A stretch of 64,000 bases of DNA. It comes from Paenibacillus oryzisoli. GTDB taxonomy: Bacteria > Bacillota > Bacilli > Paenibacillales > NBRC-103111. Below, in pieces: positions 10,001-18,611 of this stretch (position 1 is the stretch's first letter; every line of letters begins with the position of its first letter). A program made the position numbers and the translations under genes. Location of the stretch: contig NZ_LYPB01000063.1 of NCBI RefSeq assembly GCF_001653565.1, forward strand, positions 80,066 through 144,065, in the 5' to 3' direction. The notes beneath the pieces are model-generated. The model was not told the DNA's origin. It did no database searches and worked only from the letters and a program-made list of their open reading frames with translations.

Positions 10001-11426
10001 TAACCTGCCACACCAGCGTTTGACGGTCAGTCACGAATTTGAAGCGAGCATTTTCGTTATCAAGGAACACATTGCCAAGCTTTTGCTGTTCCAGCCGCAC
10101 CGCACCAGTCCTCGTGGTTCGGTAAGGCCCATCCACGCTGATTTTACTTGCAGCGTTGACAGCCTCGACCTTGAATGTATATTTCGTATTCATGGTTAGG
10201 CCAGTTACAGGATAGCTGAAGGTTTGACCGTCAACGGTACCGATAAGCTTGCCCTCTTGATAGATGTTATAGCCCGTAATGCTGGTACTATCCTGCGCTG
10301 CCGTCCAACTCAGCGTAACGGCTGTCTCATCCCCGCTCGAATCTGTAGTCAGTATGCTTGACGTAGGCCAAGTCGGAGCAGCCACATCAGGCACCTTCTT
10401 ATCAATTAGAAGATAAGGCTTATTGGCCGTACTCTCCTTGCTCTTGATACGAACAAGCAGCCCCTTCGCTACATCTTCGAGCAGAACGAAATTGGCTGAA
10501 TGACCGCTTGCGATCTGTGTACGCACATAAGAAGTGACATCTAGGGAGTACCATTGATACTCTTGATTGGACGAATGCATAGAGGCTGTCTGCAGATAGT
10601 CATAAGGAGTAGGCCGGTAAGTGTTCCACGTTACCGTATTTTCCTGCCAACTTTCATCCAGCGATCCATACAGCTTCAGATCGATATCCGTTCCTGTTGG
10701 ATCTGTAACTGCTCCATAGATATAAAGCTTAGCAGAACCAATTGGTTGATTGGAAACCGATTCAAGATTGAACTTCAGATAAGACTCCCGGGTAAATTCC
10801 GCCGTATCTTTCTTCACTTGCAATTCGGAAGCGGTTGCAAAATTGTTGTTCGCATCCGTACCACCTCTTACATAGACGTCTGCTGAGGGAGTCAAGCTCG
10901 TATCATCTGACAGACGTTCAAACTTAACAGCATCCCCACGTAGCTTAGTGTTTGTCGTTCCACGGCTCAGCTTGACGAAACCAGCTGAACCTGAATCGAA
11001 GTGATACGTTCCCAGTACTTGCCAACCGTTCGAACCGGTCGTCCAGTTCAAATATTGCGTATCCGTTCCCGTTGCATGAACGATCTCGGCCTTTGCACTT
11101 GGATCGGTACCCACGTCTCGAATACTGTAGATGGAGACAGTATAGTCACCGCTGACGGTAAGCGTTGGCGTCCATTTCGCATAAGCGCCCATGTTCCAAA
11201 ATTCGCTTGTATAGCGGGTTGTAGTACCGTTATAACCCACATAACCGGAATCCGCCCAAGCTCCAACTGAGGACTCGACATAGCCGGGATCCCCATTGTC
11301 GACTAGGACTGTTTCGACGACTCGTGCGGATGCCTTTTGAGCGAACATACTGAAGAGAAACAATGCAGTAAGACATAGTGCGTACAACCAAATCTTCTTA
11401 TTAATAGGCTTGAAGCTCCCTAACAT
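7032..11426 (-). CDS. Secreted modular clan-A glycoside hydrolase with CBM9 and cohesin-like domains
   Basis: About 1464 residues from ATG 11426 (AAGGGGGA upstream). A signal peptide (residues 1-34, ending QKASA) is followed by a golvesin/xanthan-lyase-type beta-sandwich (about 40-165), a DNRLRE/CBM96-type domain (about 185-340), an FN3 domain (about 345-435), an Ig-like strand region, and a TIM-barrel hydrolase (about 550-900). Predicted acid/base is Glu657 (WNEYN) and predicted nucleophile Glu766 (YSTEFGWS), the spacing seen in clan A families such as GH39. It continues with beta-sandwiches, a CBM9-like domain (about 1130-1325) and a cohesin-like domain at the end. It lies downstream of a sugar-importer/two-component unit and probably cuts an extracellular polysaccharide for it. 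Exact family and substrate are not certain. Confidence 0.85.
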   Translation of the reverse strand: MLGSFKPINKKIWLYALCLTALFLFSMFAQKASARVVETVLVDNGDPGYVESSVGAWADSGYVGYNGTTTRYTSEFWNMGAYAKWTPTLTVSGDYTVSIYSIRDVGTDPSAKAEIVHATGTDTQYLNWTTGSNGWQVLGTYHFDSGSAGFVKLSRGTTNTKLRGDAVKFERLSDDTSLTPSADVYVRGGTDANNNFATASELQVKKDTAEFTRESYLKFNLESVSNQPIGSAKLYIYGAVTDPTGTDIDLKLYGSLDESWQENTVTWNTYRPTPYDYLQTASMHSSNQEYQWYSLDVTSYVRTQIASGHSANFVLLEDVAKGLLVRIKSKESTANKPYLLIDKKVPDVAAPTWPTSSILTTDSSGDETAVTLSWTAAQDSTSITGYNIYQEGKLIGTVDGQTFSYPVTGLTMNTKYTFKVEAVNAASKISVDGPYRTTRTGAVRLEQQKLGNVFLDNENARFKFVTDRQTLVWQVSDLNGKLVKEGVMSNSGTEAMLSFPMTQKGYFVLRTTLESPGRTPVELKTTFAVLTPYDWLQVQDSPFGVNTHLSSLLIGWSPLLADLAREAGAKSVRDGFYWGTVESVPGQYQFNQDYRDKMTRLGQNQVQMIGALGLNNPLYDQNSTPYTDEGRTAFANYSLETIAQYGSQTPWMEVWNEYNLAGYGDRGSGPADSKPEYYYLMLKKTYETIKPVYPNVTIVGPASAYVPLDWFEEFFKLGGLQYLDAISIHPYTQPSPPEVMVQQLEGLKTLIRKYNNGQLIPIYSTEFGWSTQEGGNTEKQEADYLVRGYVLQLASGIEKIYMYDLMNDGIETANNEHNFGMIHNLKDPLGAYTPKPAYAAYAAMTRQLTGWQFDSKDSTGSNLYSYLFKQDQAKTRVVWAIRDTLVAIAADGPLEVTNMMGNTETYVPYQGYVYVTITGEPLYIKGDMSGISEGADFQLTEVDGILGNPVSMMLNVQYGGSSALSATFSMEGVSTSVQASPGQNVGVPFTIPGSNQIGNRKVTGYLEAGGVKFGKIEGHIQTVYASQAAFFPYVDPKSGQKSLKFELSNRSITHTAEFNRIDWQFGGQSGIAELNLTLAPNTSQTYNIQLGEGTELGVSYATDVKVTMAGREPYKYQGKLDLNVIPAAVSIVDGVIDAPGASPTADLANGVVLMTGYTGVNDLSGKVWLNYDQVNLYISAQVTDNVFAYPASGQNIWQNDNIQFAIAPGLPGESTQWFEYGISQTDSGPQIYRWIAPNGFPTGDRTGSGELTIVRDETGKRTVYELALPWSEISPVKEPGSNGMSLSLLVNDNDGAGRKGYMEWGSGIGSSKDPSKFRSVQWGLASEASVTLATYGASVMQGDTLDLSVGITKADAISKARLTITYDASRYTYTSLEPASNAVTATQTTSQDGQITLLTSLNNAQLMNEDVSLLKLRFTVKNDATVGSTDFTAINSTAEYPSGLKQVMPTVTTSVNVVNPGIQP

Positions 11427-11764
11427 GAGTGATTCCCCCTTATGGGTTGCTAATTTCATTTCAATTCAAGTAAGCGGCCGACAATCATTCTCCATTTACA
11501 ATTTCGTTCTCCTCTCCTTTGTATCAACATCAGCTCGGTTATCTCACCACACCGGAATCGCTCGCGCTCCTCCTTTCGGTACCTAATCAAACTCAATATA
11601 GCACTGTGCTCAAAAGGCAAGTAGGGTGAAAACTTATCGCTTTGCATAACAAAACTTAGTCCTCTCTGTAGTTGCCACCAGTTAACTGACTGACTAACAT
11701 TCTCCAGGTTGGTGACAAATAGGCTATGAAATGCAAGAAGCCAGCAAACTCAAGAGTTCGCTGG
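11427..11764. other. Intergenic leader before the large glycosidase
   Basis: 338 bases without a convincing gene. They hold the 3' hairpin of the regulator gene at the right end, an AT-rich stretch with a TATATT box near 11600 (minus strand) that could be a -10 element, and purine-rich GAAAGGAGGAG and AGGAGAGGAG runs near 11513-11577 that have no good open frame after them. The glycosidase is probably transcribed from its own promoter here. Confidence 0.4.
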
Positions 11765-11766
11765 CT
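11739..11766 (-). terminator. Hairpin at the 3' end of the regulator gene
   Basis: AGCCAGCAAACTC at 11739-11751 pairs with GAGTTCGCTGGCT at 11754-11766 with one mismatch. It overlaps the stop codon at 11765, and on the minus strand TCTTGCATTT follows it. It likely ends the kinase-regulator transcript before the glycosidase gene. Confidence 0.6.
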
Positions 11767-13297
11767 AAAACTTATATTCAGACGGCCAAACGCCAGTTTC
11801 TTTTTTGAATAGTTTACTAAAATATAAAGCGTCCTGGTAACCGATAAGCACAGCAATGTCTTTCATTAATAATTTGGGTTGGGCTTCCATAAGTTCCTTA
11901 GCACGCTTAATTCTTAAGGTGACTAAGTATTTGGCAGGACTCATACCTTTGTAACTAGCAAATAATTTACTCAGATAAGAGGGAACAAGACCAAATTTTT
12001 CGGATAACATTTGATGATTAATCGGTTCCGTCAAATTCATAAGCAAGAATTCATCCAGCCTTTCCATCAATTGCGTGGATTGATCGCTTTCTACCTCATT
12101 TAGTTCTTTCATTGAAAAAGCAACTTTATAAACAATGCTTAAATATTTATACAATTGATCATAGCTATTCGCATTCAAAACGGCTTGATTTAAATCGAAT
12201 TCGAAAAAATGAGAAAAGTACTGCGAAGGATTTTCCAACGATCGCTGGCATAAGGCTGCAATCTGTTGCAAGATTTTTTCAACTTCATATTGACGCGGCT
12301 TCAGAATCTTCCATTGCTCAATGATACTACACAATACGTCTAAGAATTGTTCAAACTGGTTGTGATTCAAAGCGAATAGCATCTTCTTTTCTGTAAACGT
12401 ATCTACTTTAGGCATTTCATGGGTTGTATCGACGGGTTGTGACAACGTAAAAATTTGCGAAACGCCTATTGAAATACTCCTGTAAAGCCTTGCTCGCAAC
12501 ATGTGTGCTTTCGTGTTGATTTCCTCCATTGTGACGTGTGAAGAAATCCCGATCGTGATTGGAGATTCAACCTCTATTTGCCATCGATGTAACAACTCTT
12601 CCGCGAAGACAGCCATCTTGGTTGATTCATGTTCTACCGAGTTGACATAGATGATAATCTTCTCAGAATCGCTTTTGCCGTCAAGCACCCAGAATTTCCG
12701 ATTATCATCCAACCCTTCTCGGCAAGCTCCAACTAAATCAAAGCGGGTCCAAATTTCCGTTACCGGACTATAATCTTCCAATGAAAAGCTTGGAAATGAC
12801 CCTGCGCACAGCAGCATCAATCCGTAGGTATCCTTCTCAGGGAAGTAGGGACGCCACTTCCTCACCGAACCATCGTGGTTTAGTATTTCTTCCATGTACT
12901 TATCCATCATCGCTTTGCTCTGGTTTTCTATCTGTTCCGCGATTTTCGAGAGCACCTTCTGCAATTCATGCAGCGAGAGAGGTTTCAGCAAGTAGTCAAA
13001 CACGTTCATATTCATCGCTTTTTTTGCGTATTCAAATTCTTGATAACCGCTAATGATCACAGGAACGATTGTTGGATACAGGTGCCTTAGCTGGGAAATG
13101 AGGCTGATCCCGTCCATCACAGGCATACGAATGTCTGTAAAAACAACATCAACCTCGATGTTCGGCAGCAGTGAAAGTGCCTCTTCCCCATTAAATGCTG
13201 TGGCAACCACCTTGAATAGCGGGTTCATCATCTCAATTCCAAACTTAATACTTTGTAGAATTGGCATTTCGTCCTCAACCACTAAAACCCGGATCAT
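11765..13297 (-). CDS. YesN-type response regulator with AraC DNA-binding domain
   Basis: 510 residues: receiver at about 1-120 with predicted phospho-acceptor Asp55 (VVFTDIRMPVMDG), central region of low conservation, and a C-terminal AraC domain at about 405-510 (INHQMLSEKFGLVPSYLSKL and the FSKLFKKETG second motif). It overlaps the upstream kinase gene by 23 bases, the same overlap as in the pair at 3639-6873, so the two units may be ancient duplicates. It probably controls the neighbouring importer, the glycosidase and perhaps the divergent beta-helix gene. Confidence 0.93.
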   Translation of the reverse strand: MIRVLVVEDEMPILQSIKFGIEMMNPLFKVVATAFNGEEALSLLPNIEVDVVFTDIRMPVMDGISLISQLRHLYPTIVPVIISGYQEFEYAKKAMNMNVFDYLLKPLSLHELQKVLSKIAEQIENQSKAMMDKYMEEILNHDGSVRKWRPYFPEKDTYGLMLLCAGSFPSFSLEDYSPVTEIWTRFDLVGACREGLDDNRKFWVLDGKSDSEKIIIYVNSVEHESTKMAVFAEELLHRWQIEVESPITIGISSHVTMEEINTKAHMLRARLYRSISIGVSQIFTLSQPVDTTHEMPKVDTFTEKKMLFALNHNQFEQFLDVLCSIIEQWKILKPRQYEVEKILQQIAALCQRSLENPSQYFSHFFEFDLNQAVLNANSYDQLYKYLSIVYKVAFSMKELNEVESDQSTQLMERLDEFLLMNLTEPINHQMLSEKFGLVPSYLSKLFASYKGMSPAKYLVTLRIKRAKELMEAQPKLLMKDIAVLIGYQDALYFSKLFKKETGVWPSEYKF

Positions 13298-15068
13298 GCT
13301 GCAGACCTCCTATTGTAATGATCGATCCATGCGGTTCATTGGTCTCAACTTTAAAAACCATGTGTTCACCATACAAGAGCTTAAGTCGAACGATTGCATG
13401 GTGCAGTCCAAGCCCTCCGAGCTTCAAATCCAACAAACCAGCGGACATATTATCGGTGAATTGCTCCGTCTTTCGGATGAAATTCTGAAGTGCCTCTGGA
13501 TGGAATCCACTCCCGTTATCTTTCACTTGCATATACCAATGACTTGTATCCAGCCAAATACTCACTTCAATATGCCACGGCGGCGCAATCGTAATAAACG
13601 CATGCTGGAAACAATTCTCGATCAGCGGCTGAAGCATAAGCTTAGGTATGGAAATCGATAGCGCCTCTTCTTCTATGTCCACGTGGTAGGTGAAATGATC
13701 CTGATAACGTTCTTTCATAAGCTCCAAATAATGCCCGGCATACGTTGCTTCATCTTGTATCGTAACTTCTTTTTCTTGGAATGTCGTAATGTAACGCAGC
13801 ATGTTAGAGAGCTTGTAGCACATATCCATAATCTTCAGGACTCCTGCTTCCATCCCTGCAGCACTAATAACAGACAAGACATTATAGAGAAAATGGGGAT
13901 TCATCTGTGATTGCAACGCTCTAAATTGTGCATTTAATTCATGTGAGCGCGATTCCACGACCAGATCCATGGATTTCTTTAAACGATCGAACATTTGATC
14001 AAACGCCCGATTCAATTGAACAATTTCATTACTATTATGGTCATTAACAAGATCTACGGATAAATTATGCATGCTCACTTTTTTAATCGAAGCAGACAAT
14101 TGCTTAAGCGGTCTTGTTAATTGATTCGTAATCAAATAAATAATTAATAAGGTAATAACTATGAGCGCAATTCCGATTAGGATTAACGTTTTTCGTAGAA
14201 TCTGAATGCCTGGCAGTAAGGATCCTGACTTGTCCACTAACATGACGGTCCAACCAGAGTAGGTTGATAGGGAGGCTGCCGCTATTTCATTCTTCACATT
14301 AGAATTCCCTTCAGCCATGCTGGTAATTGACAATTCAATCTGCTTGGGATCCCCCTTTCCGTAAATAATGTCACGGTTTTCATCGTACACATAGACCTTC
14401 AATTGAGGAAGGGTCGAGAATTGCAGGATACTCTCTAGTTTCGAATACGGCTGTTGAATTTCCAACATGCCATAAGAATCATAGACATCCCTGATTTCCC
14501 GATAAATTGAAATGATGTCCATATTCGTCTGCTCGGACCAATAGTCGTGATGTAATGGAGAGATAATACGATTGCCTTCTTTGCTTAATAATGCTTTATA
14601 CTCATTTGCGAATTCGGAAGAGGACATTCTGCCAGCTATCTTTTTTTCATCGACCAGCTTCGTACCATAATTAATATAATCACCTTTGGCATTAAAAAGG
14701 CTGAAGCGCATGGCTGTTAAATTGGGGCCATTTATCGAAGCAAGCATATCCATCACATTATGACTATCTTCCAAATGTTGATCAAAATAATTGTTTTTCA
14801 CTGAATTATCGGCGTGGTACGCATTGATAAATGCACTCTGAATGACCTTATTCGTAACGGTTTGCAGGGCAAGATGGTCAAGTTCGCTTAAAAAGCCATC
14901 CAATTGTTCAGATGTTTTCACGGCTAGCTGGCTGAGGTTATCTCGCGCATTTTGTTCAAGACTTTGTGCCATATAATAATAAAAGAAGCTAAAAGCAAGG
15001 ACGATTATTGTGAGCACCACAACAGAATAATTAATAAAAAATTTCGTTTGCAATCGTAATGAACGCAA
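13275..15068 (-). CDS. YesM-type sensor histidine kinase
   Basis: About 597 residues. No ATG fits; TTG at 15068 has GGGAGG seven bases before it, while the TTG at 15074 abuts the ribosome site. Layout: helix at about 10-32, extracellular sensor to about 280, second helix at about 285-310, HAMP (RPLKQLSASIKKVS), phospho-His in QMNPHFLYN, and HATPase motifs ENCFQHAF, DNGSGF and GGLGLHHAI. It is the membrane sensor for the overlapping AraC-type regulator and follows the permease genes closely. Confidence 0.92.
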   Translation of the reverse strand: MRSLRLQTKFFINYSVVVLTIIVLAFSFFYYYMAQSLEQNARDNLSQLAVKTSEQLDGFLSELDHLALQTVTNKVIQSAFINAYHADNSVKNNYFDQHLEDSHNVMDMLASINGPNLTAMRFSLFNAKGDYINYGTKLVDEKKIAGRMSSSEFANEYKALLSKEGNRIISPLHHDYWSEQTNMDIISIYREIRDVYDSYGMLEIQQPYSKLESILQFSTLPQLKVYVYDENRDIIYGKGDPKQIELSITSMAEGNSNVKNEIAAASLSTYSGWTVMLVDKSGSLLPGIQILRKTLILIGIALIVITLLIIYLITNQLTRPLKQLSASIKKVSMHNLSVDLVNDHNSNEIVQLNRAFDQMFDRLKKSMDLVVESRSHELNAQFRALQSQMNPHFLYNVLSVISAAGMEAGVLKIMDMCYKLSNMLRYITTFQEKEVTIQDEATYAGHYLELMKERYQDHFTYHVDIEEEALSISIPKLMLQPLIENCFQHAFITIAPPWHIEVSIWLDTSHWYMQVKDNGSGFHPEALQNFIRKTEQFTDNMSAGLLDLKLGGLGLHHAIVRLKLLYGEHMVFKVETNEPHGSIITIGGLQHDPGFSG

Positions 15069-15114
15069 TAACAACCCTCCCTTTTCACTTCCTATTATAT
15101 AAGTTTAAGTCATG

Positions 15115-15936
15115 TTAACCTTTCACAGCTCCTGAAGTCATACCGGTCACAATATATTTCTGGCCAAGCAGAAATATAATGACAATGGGAATAACCGTGA
15201 TCATCAAATTAGCAAATACTAAATTCCATTTACCCGCATATTGTCCAAAGAAATTATAAACAGTAAGTGGTAATGTCCATTTGGCAGCCGTATTAAAAAA
15301 GTACAATGGAATCATAAATTCATTCCAAATTGACATCGTCGTAATGATGATATTCGTAACCAGCACTGGCTGCAGTAGAGGTAGAATAATTCGGAAAAAC
15401 ATACGGTAAGGCCCACATCCATCAACAATCCCGGCTTCGTCTAGTTCCCTAGGAACTGATTTAATAAAACCTGTGAAAATAAATACACTATACGAAATAT
15501 TAATCGCGATATAGATAAAAATAACACTTGCATAAGTGCCAGACAACCTCAATATTTGCATCAAACCTATCGTTGGTACGACTGAAAATGGTGCAATCAT
15601 TCCGAGAATAATAAGAATAAAAAGAAATTGGGTGTACCGACTGTTTTTTCTCGCAATTGTAAACGAACACATGGCTGCAAAAATAACAGTTAAACAAACC
15701 CCAAAGAACGTGATAATCATACTATTTTTGAAGGCTCTACCCATTCCCCCATTATTAAAAACGGTCACATAATTATCAAAATGCCATTGACTTGGTAGAT
15801 CCAAATTAAAATACTGTGCTTCCGCAGGACTTTTCAGTGACCCCAAAACCATAATGGCAATAGGAATTAAGATTGCCAAACTCGCAAGCAGTAAGACAAG
15901 TTCTAAGCTATATCGTTGTATGCGTCCTAATCCCAC
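15115..15936 (-). CDS. Carbohydrate ABC transporter permease (MalG-like)
   Basis: 273 residues starting with GTG at 15936; the stop TAG of the upstream permease shares its last base with this start, so translation is coupled. AGAGGTG precedes it. Six hydrophobic segments, the EAA loop (ELDEAGIVDGCGPYRMFFRI) and the C-terminal TSGAVKG are typical of the second permease of sugar importers. It pairs with the permease at 15936-16814. Confidence 0.92.
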   Translation of the reverse strand: MGLGRIQRYSLELVLLLASLAILIPIAIMVLGSLKSPAEAQYFNLDLPSQWHFDNYVTVFNNGGMGRAFKNSMIITFFGVCLTVIFAAMCSFTIARKNSRYTQFLFILIILGMIAPFSVVPTIGLMQILRLSGTYASVIFIYIAINISYSVFIFTGFIKSVPRELDEAGIVDGCGPYRMFFRIILPLLQPVLVTNIIITTMSIWNEFMIPLYFFNTAAKWTLPLTVYNFFGQYAGKWNLVFANLMITVIPIVIIFLLGQKYIVTGMTSGAVKG

Positions 15937-16814
15937 TAATAATCCACCTCTTTTCGCTTCAGATACGTGATGACAAGCAAAGTAATAATCGCAATAAGTA
16001 TGAATAGTATCATTCCCATCGCACTCGATCTACCGTATAGTCCATTAGAAAAAGCTCGATACACCTGCGTATTTAAGACTTCCGTACCTGATCGTCCGTT
16101 TGTCAGTACATACACTTGTTCAAACACTTTAAAGCCACCGATTAAATTCAACGTAATATTAATCGTAATTGCCGGCATCAAGAGTGGCCATGTGATATGG
16201 CGAAATTGTTGAAATCGTGACGCTCCATCTATGTTGGATGCCTCATAATATTCTTTGGAAATAGCCTGCAAGCCCGCGAGAAAGATCATCATACAAAATC
16301 CACTCCACTTCCAAACCTCCAAGCTCATTACAATGGAAAATGCCGTTCGTTTATCTCCAAGCCAATTAATAGCTACATTGTTCAAACCTATGAACTGAAG
16401 AAGATGATTGAATAAGCCATCCATACTGAAAATAGCAGAAAACAATAAACCAACTACGGTAACACTGATCACTGCAGGAATATAATAGACCGCCCTTAAA
16501 AAATTGCGCGTAATCATCTGTTGATTTAATCCAAGTGCAAGTAAGAGCCCTAGGAATATTTTGAAAAATGTAGTAACAATCGCGAACAACATGGTGTTGT
16601 ACAATGACACGTTAAAGTCCGAATCCTGAAATAAATATTTGAAATTGTCTATCCCGATGAACTTAATCGCTCCCCAATTGGTGAGATTCTCCGATCCCCA
16701 GTTGGTAAATGCGAAACCTAAGCCAATAACACTTGGGAAAATAAAGAATAGACCATAGAATAAAACCGTGAAGTAGGTAAATGAATTTGGGTAAAATCGA
16801 TTCATGCTTCCCAT
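15936..16814 (-). CDS. Carbohydrate ABC transporter permease (MalF-like)
   Basis: About 292 residues. ATG at 16814 (MGSMNRFYPNSF) is chosen because AGGAG lies eight bases upstream; an in-frame start 30 bases earlier would fall next to the hairpin at 16842-16872. Six hydrophobic segments and the EAA loop (YYEASNIDGASRFQQFRHI) are visible. It lies between the binding-protein gene and the MalG-like permease in one operon. Confidence 0.9.
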   Translation of the reverse strand: MGSMNRFYPNSFTYFTVLFYGLFFIFPSVIGLGFAFTNWGSENLTNWGAIKFIGIDNFKYLFQDSDFNVSLYNTMLFAIVTTFFKIFLGLLLALGLNQQMITRNFLRAVYYIPAVISVTVVGLLFSAIFSMDGLFNHLLQFIGLNNVAINWLGDKRTAFSIVMSLEVWKWSGFCMMIFLAGLQAISKEYYEASNIDGASRFQQFRHITWPLLMPAITINITLNLIGGFKVFEQVYVLTNGRSGTEVLNTQVYRAFSNGLYGRSSAMGMILFILIAIITLLVITYLKRKEVDY

Positions 16815-16841
16815 ACTAACCGCTCCTAGCGTATTTATTAG

Positions 16842-16872
16842 CAAAGGTCTTGTCAGATGAACAAGACCTTTG
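16842..16872 (-). terminator. Intra-operon stem-loop between binding protein and permease genes
   Basis: CAAAGGTCTTGT at 16842-16853 and ACAAGACCTTTG at 16861-16872 form a perfect 12-bp stem with a seven-base loop. On the minus strand CTAATAAATACG follows, a poor U-tract. In sugar operons such stem-loops often stabilise or partly terminate after the binding-protein gene, giving more binding protein than permease; that role is inferred. Confidence 0.6.
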
Positions 16873-16894
16873 CCTGATTATCTATGTTGTTTGT

Positions 16895-18259
16895 TTAGAA
16901 ACCGGGCTGTGCTTTTTGCTTCATGTAATCCGCATACTTCTTATCCCAAGCACTAATGACTTGGTCCGGTGTTTTCCCACCTTGGACGGTCATATCTACA
17001 TACATTTGCCATAGGTCTGGGAATATAGGGGAAACAAAGGCCATTGGATCGTTAACTTGCGCGATATATTTATTCGTCGTGATATACTTGTCTACTAAAG
17101 CTTTCACAGCAGGGTGAACATTTCCCCCATTCACATCTTTAAAGCCAGGTGAGCCTGGATTTTCCGCATAGTACATATTCATATACGCTGGTTGCGAAAT
17201 TAAATTCAAGACACGCTTGGCTGCTTCGACATTTTTGGAATCTTTCGGAATAAAGAAGCCCTGTACAAATGCACCTGTCCCCATAACTTGTTTATCTCCG
17301 AAAGGAACAATAAATGCACCGATATTGTCCGATGCCATATTATTTTTCGTTAATAAGTCACCCACAGTCCATTCGCCATTATAGAGCATCGCTGTCTTTC
17401 CTGTAGCCAATGCATCTTTCGCATTATCAAACGTTGCTGTCATATGATCCTTATTCACGTAACCTTTAGTGTACAAATCAGTGAAATTCGTCAATATCGT
17501 TTTAAATTCAGGAATGTCCGCCCATTTCATTTTGTTCGTTAAGAGTTTGTCCCAGGTTGATTGTGCCTTGTCGCCTAACAGAACAGGAAGACCAATCGTC
17601 ATGAAAATCTGTGTTGTCCATGAGTCTTTATCCGACATATAAATCGGCGTAATCCCATTGCCTTTTGTTTTAATCGTTTCTAATAACGTTAGAAATTCTG
17701 TATAAGTTTGCGGCTCGCTTAGGCCCAAATCTTTGAACACCTTTTTATTGTAATAGGCAGCGGAATAGAAACTGGAAGACTCAACAGGCATCGCGTAAAT
17801 CTTACCGTCTGCCTTCAGTAAATTAGGGTTAGCCAGTCGTGATACCCAGGGCTCATTGCTGAGATCGACCATATTCTTCGGGGCATCGACCGTCACATAT
17901 TCCGAAGGTGCATTGTTCATTAAGATGTCTGGTACTTCTTTGGTTGCAATTTTTGTTTTGACCAAATTGTAGTATTGATCATCCGGCACAATTTGGATAT
18001 CTAACGTAATTTTTTCTTCATCTTTTAATTTTTGGGCTATTTTCTTATAAGCCTCTTTGTATTTTGCCTGAGAAGTCAATAAAGATACCGTGACCTCTTT
18101 CTTCTCAGCTGGCTTTGCACTTTCTGCGGCTTTCGTTGCGGCCGGTGCGGCACTTGCTGTCGTTGTCGTTTCCGCATTTGAACCACACGCCGTTGAGATC
18201 ACCATCATGCAACCAACCAATGCGAGTAATCCTGCTTGTTTGCTCTTCTGTACGTTCAT
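16895..18259 (-). CDS. Extracellular sugar-binding lipoprotein (family 1 SBP)
   Basis: 454 residues with a lipoprotein signal and lipobox (STAC, Cys25) followed by an Ala/Thr/Lys-rich linker. AGGGAGG precedes the ATG. The motifs DGKIYAMPVE, ATGKTAMLYNGEWTVGDL and the C-terminal WDKKYADYMKQK are characteristic of MalE-like proteins in Paenibacillaceae. First gene of the importer operon, read leftward from the divergent region shared with the beta-helix gene. Substrate unknown. Confidence 0.92.
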   Translation of the reverse strand: MNVQKSKQAGLLALVGCMMVISTACGSNAETTTTASAAPAATKAAESAKPAEKKEVTVSLLTSQAKYKEAYKKIAQKLKDEEKITLDIQIVPDDQYYNLVKTKIATKEVPDILMNNAPSEYVTVDAPKNMVDLSNEPWVSRLANPNLLKADGKIYAMPVESSSFYSAAYYNKKVFKDLGLSEPQTYTEFLTLLETIKTKGNGITPIYMSDKDSWTTQIFMTIGLPVLLGDKAQSTWDKLLTNKMKWADIPEFKTILTNFTDLYTKGYVNKDHMTATFDNAKDALATGKTAMLYNGEWTVGDLLTKNNMASDNIGAFIVPFGDKQVMGTGAFVQGFFIPKDSKNVEAAKRVLNLISQPAYMNMYYAENPGSPGFKDVNGGNVHPAVKALVDKYITTNKYIAQVNDPMAFVSPIFPDLWQMYVDMTVQGGKTPDQVISAWDKKYADYMKQKAQPGF

Positions 18260-18611
18260 CTGTTTTTACCTCCCTATTTTTCGTTTCGCTAAGGTACAAC
18301 GTTAGTTTACGTCCTCCCATTCATTCCTTAAATAGAAAGAATGGAAGACTTGATATGGAAATTCTTAAAAAAACTTAAGCGGTATGAACACAACGGCCAA
18401 CGATGGATGGCGTATTTGTATTAATTCCATACCACCTTTTTCATTTTGTACATTGATCAAAGGAAGGTACACTTATATGATTTAAACAAGCCACACTTCT
18501 GTTCGTGAATCTGTCGACAATTCGCGCAACTTGAAAGGGCTTTCACTAATTTATAATTCGATTATAGCGTATGGTCTTCATTTTCAAATACTAGAATTGA
18601 GGTGTTTATTT
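18260..18611. other. Divergent intergenic region
   Basis: 352 bases between the leftward importer operon and the rightward beta-helix gene. It carries the rightward promoter listed separately and, presumably, the leftward importer promoter, for which no single clear match was found. Oppositely oriented genes sharing a control region suggests the same regulator acts on both. No small gene is evident. Confidence 0.5.
18453..18481 (+). promoter_or_regulatory. Candidate sigma-A promoter of the beta-helix gene
   Basis: TTGATC at 18453-18458, a 17-base spacer and TATGAT at 18476-18481 give a reasonable vegetative promoter about 130 bases before the chosen start codon. The long leader leaves room for operator or attenuation signals. 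Confidence 0.45.
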
